Shown here in pieces: positions 62,163 to 64,000 of a stretch of 64,000 nucleotides of DNA. A program made the translations under genes and the position numbers. How positions within the stretch are numbered: the stretch's first letter is position 1; each line of letters opens with the position of its first letter. Source of the stretch: an uncultured Pelagibacteraceae bacterium (GTDB taxonomy: Bacteria; Pseudomonadota; Alphaproteobacteria; Pelagibacterales; Pelagibacteraceae); NCBI GenBank assembly GCA_902521615.1, contig CABYSJ010000004.1:1-64000 (forward strand), in the 5' to 3' direction. Under the pieces are notes generated by a model, which saw only the letters and a program-made list of their open reading frames with translations, had not been told where the DNA came from and ran no database searches.

Positions 62163-64000
62163 TTAAATGATTATATTTATAAGTTTGTTTTTAATATATA
62201 TCTTTTTTTGTATTTTTTTGTCTTCAATATATTTCATTATTTTTTCATTTTTTTTTATAATTTCAGTCAATTCTTCTTCAGGAGTATCCATATTAATTTG
62301 TAGTAAGCCTCTTTTTTTTCCATTAATTTGAATTACTAAATTGATTGTATCCTCTTTGATAATTTCCTCATCATAATTTGGCCACTCAATTTTTTTTATC
62401 TGTAACATATCCAAACATTCGTTTGAAAAGTGTGGAATTATAGGCTGCATAGCAATAAGAATTTTTTTATAATTTTCTATCAAAGTATTTTTTTTATATT
62501 TGTGATTTAATTGTTTAAATAAAAATGAATATATTTCATGTAAATTAGCTACTATTTTATTATAGCTAAAGTTTTCTAGATTATTTGTTATTTTTTTTAA
62601 AAAGTTATTTGTATATTTTACTATCTCGTCATCTGCATCTTCTTCATGATTTTGGTTTATTTCTGAAAAGATTTTAATATTAAGTTTCCATAATTTTTGT
62701 ATGAATTTGAAAGACGAGACAATGCCTTCATCTGTCCATTGTACATCTTTCTCAGGAGGACTATCTGATAAAATAAAAAGTCTAGCTGCATCTGCACCAT
62801 AATTTTCAATAATAGTTTCTGGATCAACAGTATTTTTTTTTGATTTTGACATCGACTCAGTTGGGCCAACCGTAATTTTATTTGATCTATCTCCTTTTAA
62901 ATATTTTATTCCATCTACAATTTCTATTTCGTCCGGACTAACCCAATTATTATCTTTATCTTTGTATGTTTCATGACAAACCATTCCTTGAGTGAATAAA
63001 CCATTGAATGGTTCAGTTAAATCAAACCTTTCATTATTTTGTGAGATAGCTCTCATAAAAAATCTAGAATAAAGCAAATGTAAAATAGCATGCTCAACTC
63101 CACCGATGTATTGGTCAACTGGCATCCAGTATTTTACATCATCCTCGTTAAATCCATAATCATTCTCATGTGGCGAACAAAATCTTAAAAAATACCAAGA
63201 AGAACAAACAAATGTATCTAACGTATCAGTTTCTCTAACAAGGTCTTTGCCATCAATATTTATCTTTTTCCAACTTTTTTCACTATCTAGAGGATTTCCT
63301 TTTACATTTAAATTTATATTTTGTGGAAGTTTAACAGGAAGCATATCATCTGGAATAACATGAATGTTTTTATTTTTATCATATGCTATAGGTATTGGGC
63401 AGCCCCAATACCTTTGTCTTGATACACCCCAGTCTTTTAATCTAAAATTAATTTTTTTTTTTCCTAATTTTCTTTTTTCTAATATTTTTATAGTTTCAAT
63501 TACCGATTCCTCTGGAGCTTTTAAACCATTTAAAAATTCTGAATTGATTATTACTCCTTTATCAGAATATGCTTCATTTCTTACAATATAATCATCGTCT
63601 TCATTTTCTGGTTTAACAACCGTTTTAATTTCTAAATTATATTTTTTTGCAAAATCAAAATCTCTCTGATCGTGTGCTGGACATCCAAATACAGCACCAA
63701 AACCATAATCCATCAAAACAAAATTAGCAAAATAGACAGGTACTTTTTGTTCTCGATTAAAAGGATTAGTTGCAAATAAATTTGTTTTAAAACCTATTTT
63801 TTCTCCTACAGCTATTGCCTCTTCTGTTGTGCCTGTTTTTGAACACTCATCCTTGAATTTTAAAAAATTAGTATCATTTTTGTAGAATTTTGAAATCTCG
63901 TGATCAACTGATAAAGCTATAAAGGAAAGCCCAAACAGAGTATCAGGTCTAGTAGTAAAACATTTAATTTTATTAACTGATAAATCACCCTCTACTTCAA
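62163..64000 (-). CDS. leuS: Leucyl-tRNA synthetase, N-terminal part beyond window edge
   Basis: [11 protein letters not shown]-type [29 protein letters not shown]; reading frame stays open from 63716 to 64000 ([20 protein letters not shown]... [11 protein letters not shown]), so the listed 63716 start is internal. Confidence 0.97.
   Translation of the reverse strand, partial: EVEGDLSVNKIKCFTTRPDTLFGLSFIALSVDHEISKFYKNDTNFLKFKDECSKTGTTEEAIAVGEKIGFKTNLFATNPFNREQKVPVYFANFVLMDYGFGAVFGCPAHDQRDFDFAKKYNLEIKTVVKPENEDDDYIVRNEAYSDKGVIINSEFLNGLKAPEESVIETIKILEKRKLGKKKINFRLKDWGVSRQRYWGCPIPIAYDKNKNIHVIPDDMLPVKLPQNINLNVKGNPLDSEKSWKKINIDGKDLVRETDTLDTFVCSSWYFLRFCSPHENDYGFNEDDVKYWMPVDQYIGGVEHAILHLLYSRFFMRAISQNNERFDLTEPFNGLFTQGMVCHETYKDKDNNWVSPDEIEIVDGIKYLKGDRSNKITVGPTESMSKSKKNTVDPETIIENYGADAARLFILSDSPPEKDVQWTDEGIVSSFKFIQKLWKLNIKIFSEINQNHEEDADDEIVKYTNNFLKKITNNLENFSYNKIVANLHEIYSFLFKQLNHKYKKNTLIENYKKILIAMQPIIPHFSNECLDMLQIKKIEWPNYDEEIIKEDTINLVIQINGKKRGLLQINMDTPEEELTEIIKKNEKIMKYIEDKKIQKKIYIKNKLINIII

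Noticed and set aside
62657-62869. Same-strand alternative-frame ORF within leuS
   Set aside because: Overlaps the conserved leuS KMSKS region in another frame; not credible as a gene
63714-63716. leuS start at 63716 as given in the ORF track
   Set aside because: The frame is open upstream to the window edge with clear LeuRS editing-domain sequence; the TTG is an internal Leu codon
1-64000. CRISPR arrays, transposons, prophage or toxin-antitoxin modules
   Set aside because: No spaced direct repeats, transposase/integrase motifs or phage structural genes were recognised

Overview
The window is 64 kb of a very AT-rich, gene-dense bacterial chromosome. Protein content and gene order look alphaproteobacterial, most likely SAR11/Pelagibacterales; that assignment is inferred from recognition, not a search. 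Nearly all of it is core genome: cytochrome c maturation (ccmC/D/E/F), argG, a photolyase-related cluster, folD, hemC/hemD, tsaD, acs with a Na+/solute symporter, rpe-heparinase-purH, tRNA-Gly(GCC), ftsK-lolA, hisBHAFE, hslVU, secB/dnaQ/coaE/aroE/maf/ppsR, hemE/hemH/hemJ, rho, mnmE-mnmG-rsmG-parA-parB, holA/lptE and leuS. No CRISPR array, prophage, transposon or defence island was seen. The most notable signals are: (1) a probable replication origin in the 267-bp ppsR|hemE gap; (2) a perfect parS palindrome inside rsmG; (3) a compact photolyase operon with an unlisted 42-aa DUF2256 zinc-ribbon ORF, convergent with a photolyase-like protein that may be domain-permuted; (4) an acetyl-CoA synthetase with a ~48-aa Lys/Arg-rich N-terminal tail; (5) an EF-hand-like loop in the symporter; (6) an unexplained structured intergenic region at 2229-2407; (7) repeated 3'-3' gene overlaps sharing a TTAA/TTAG stop. 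I found no convincing wholly new multi-gene system. The photolyase cluster and the Acs tail are the best candidates for under-described biology.
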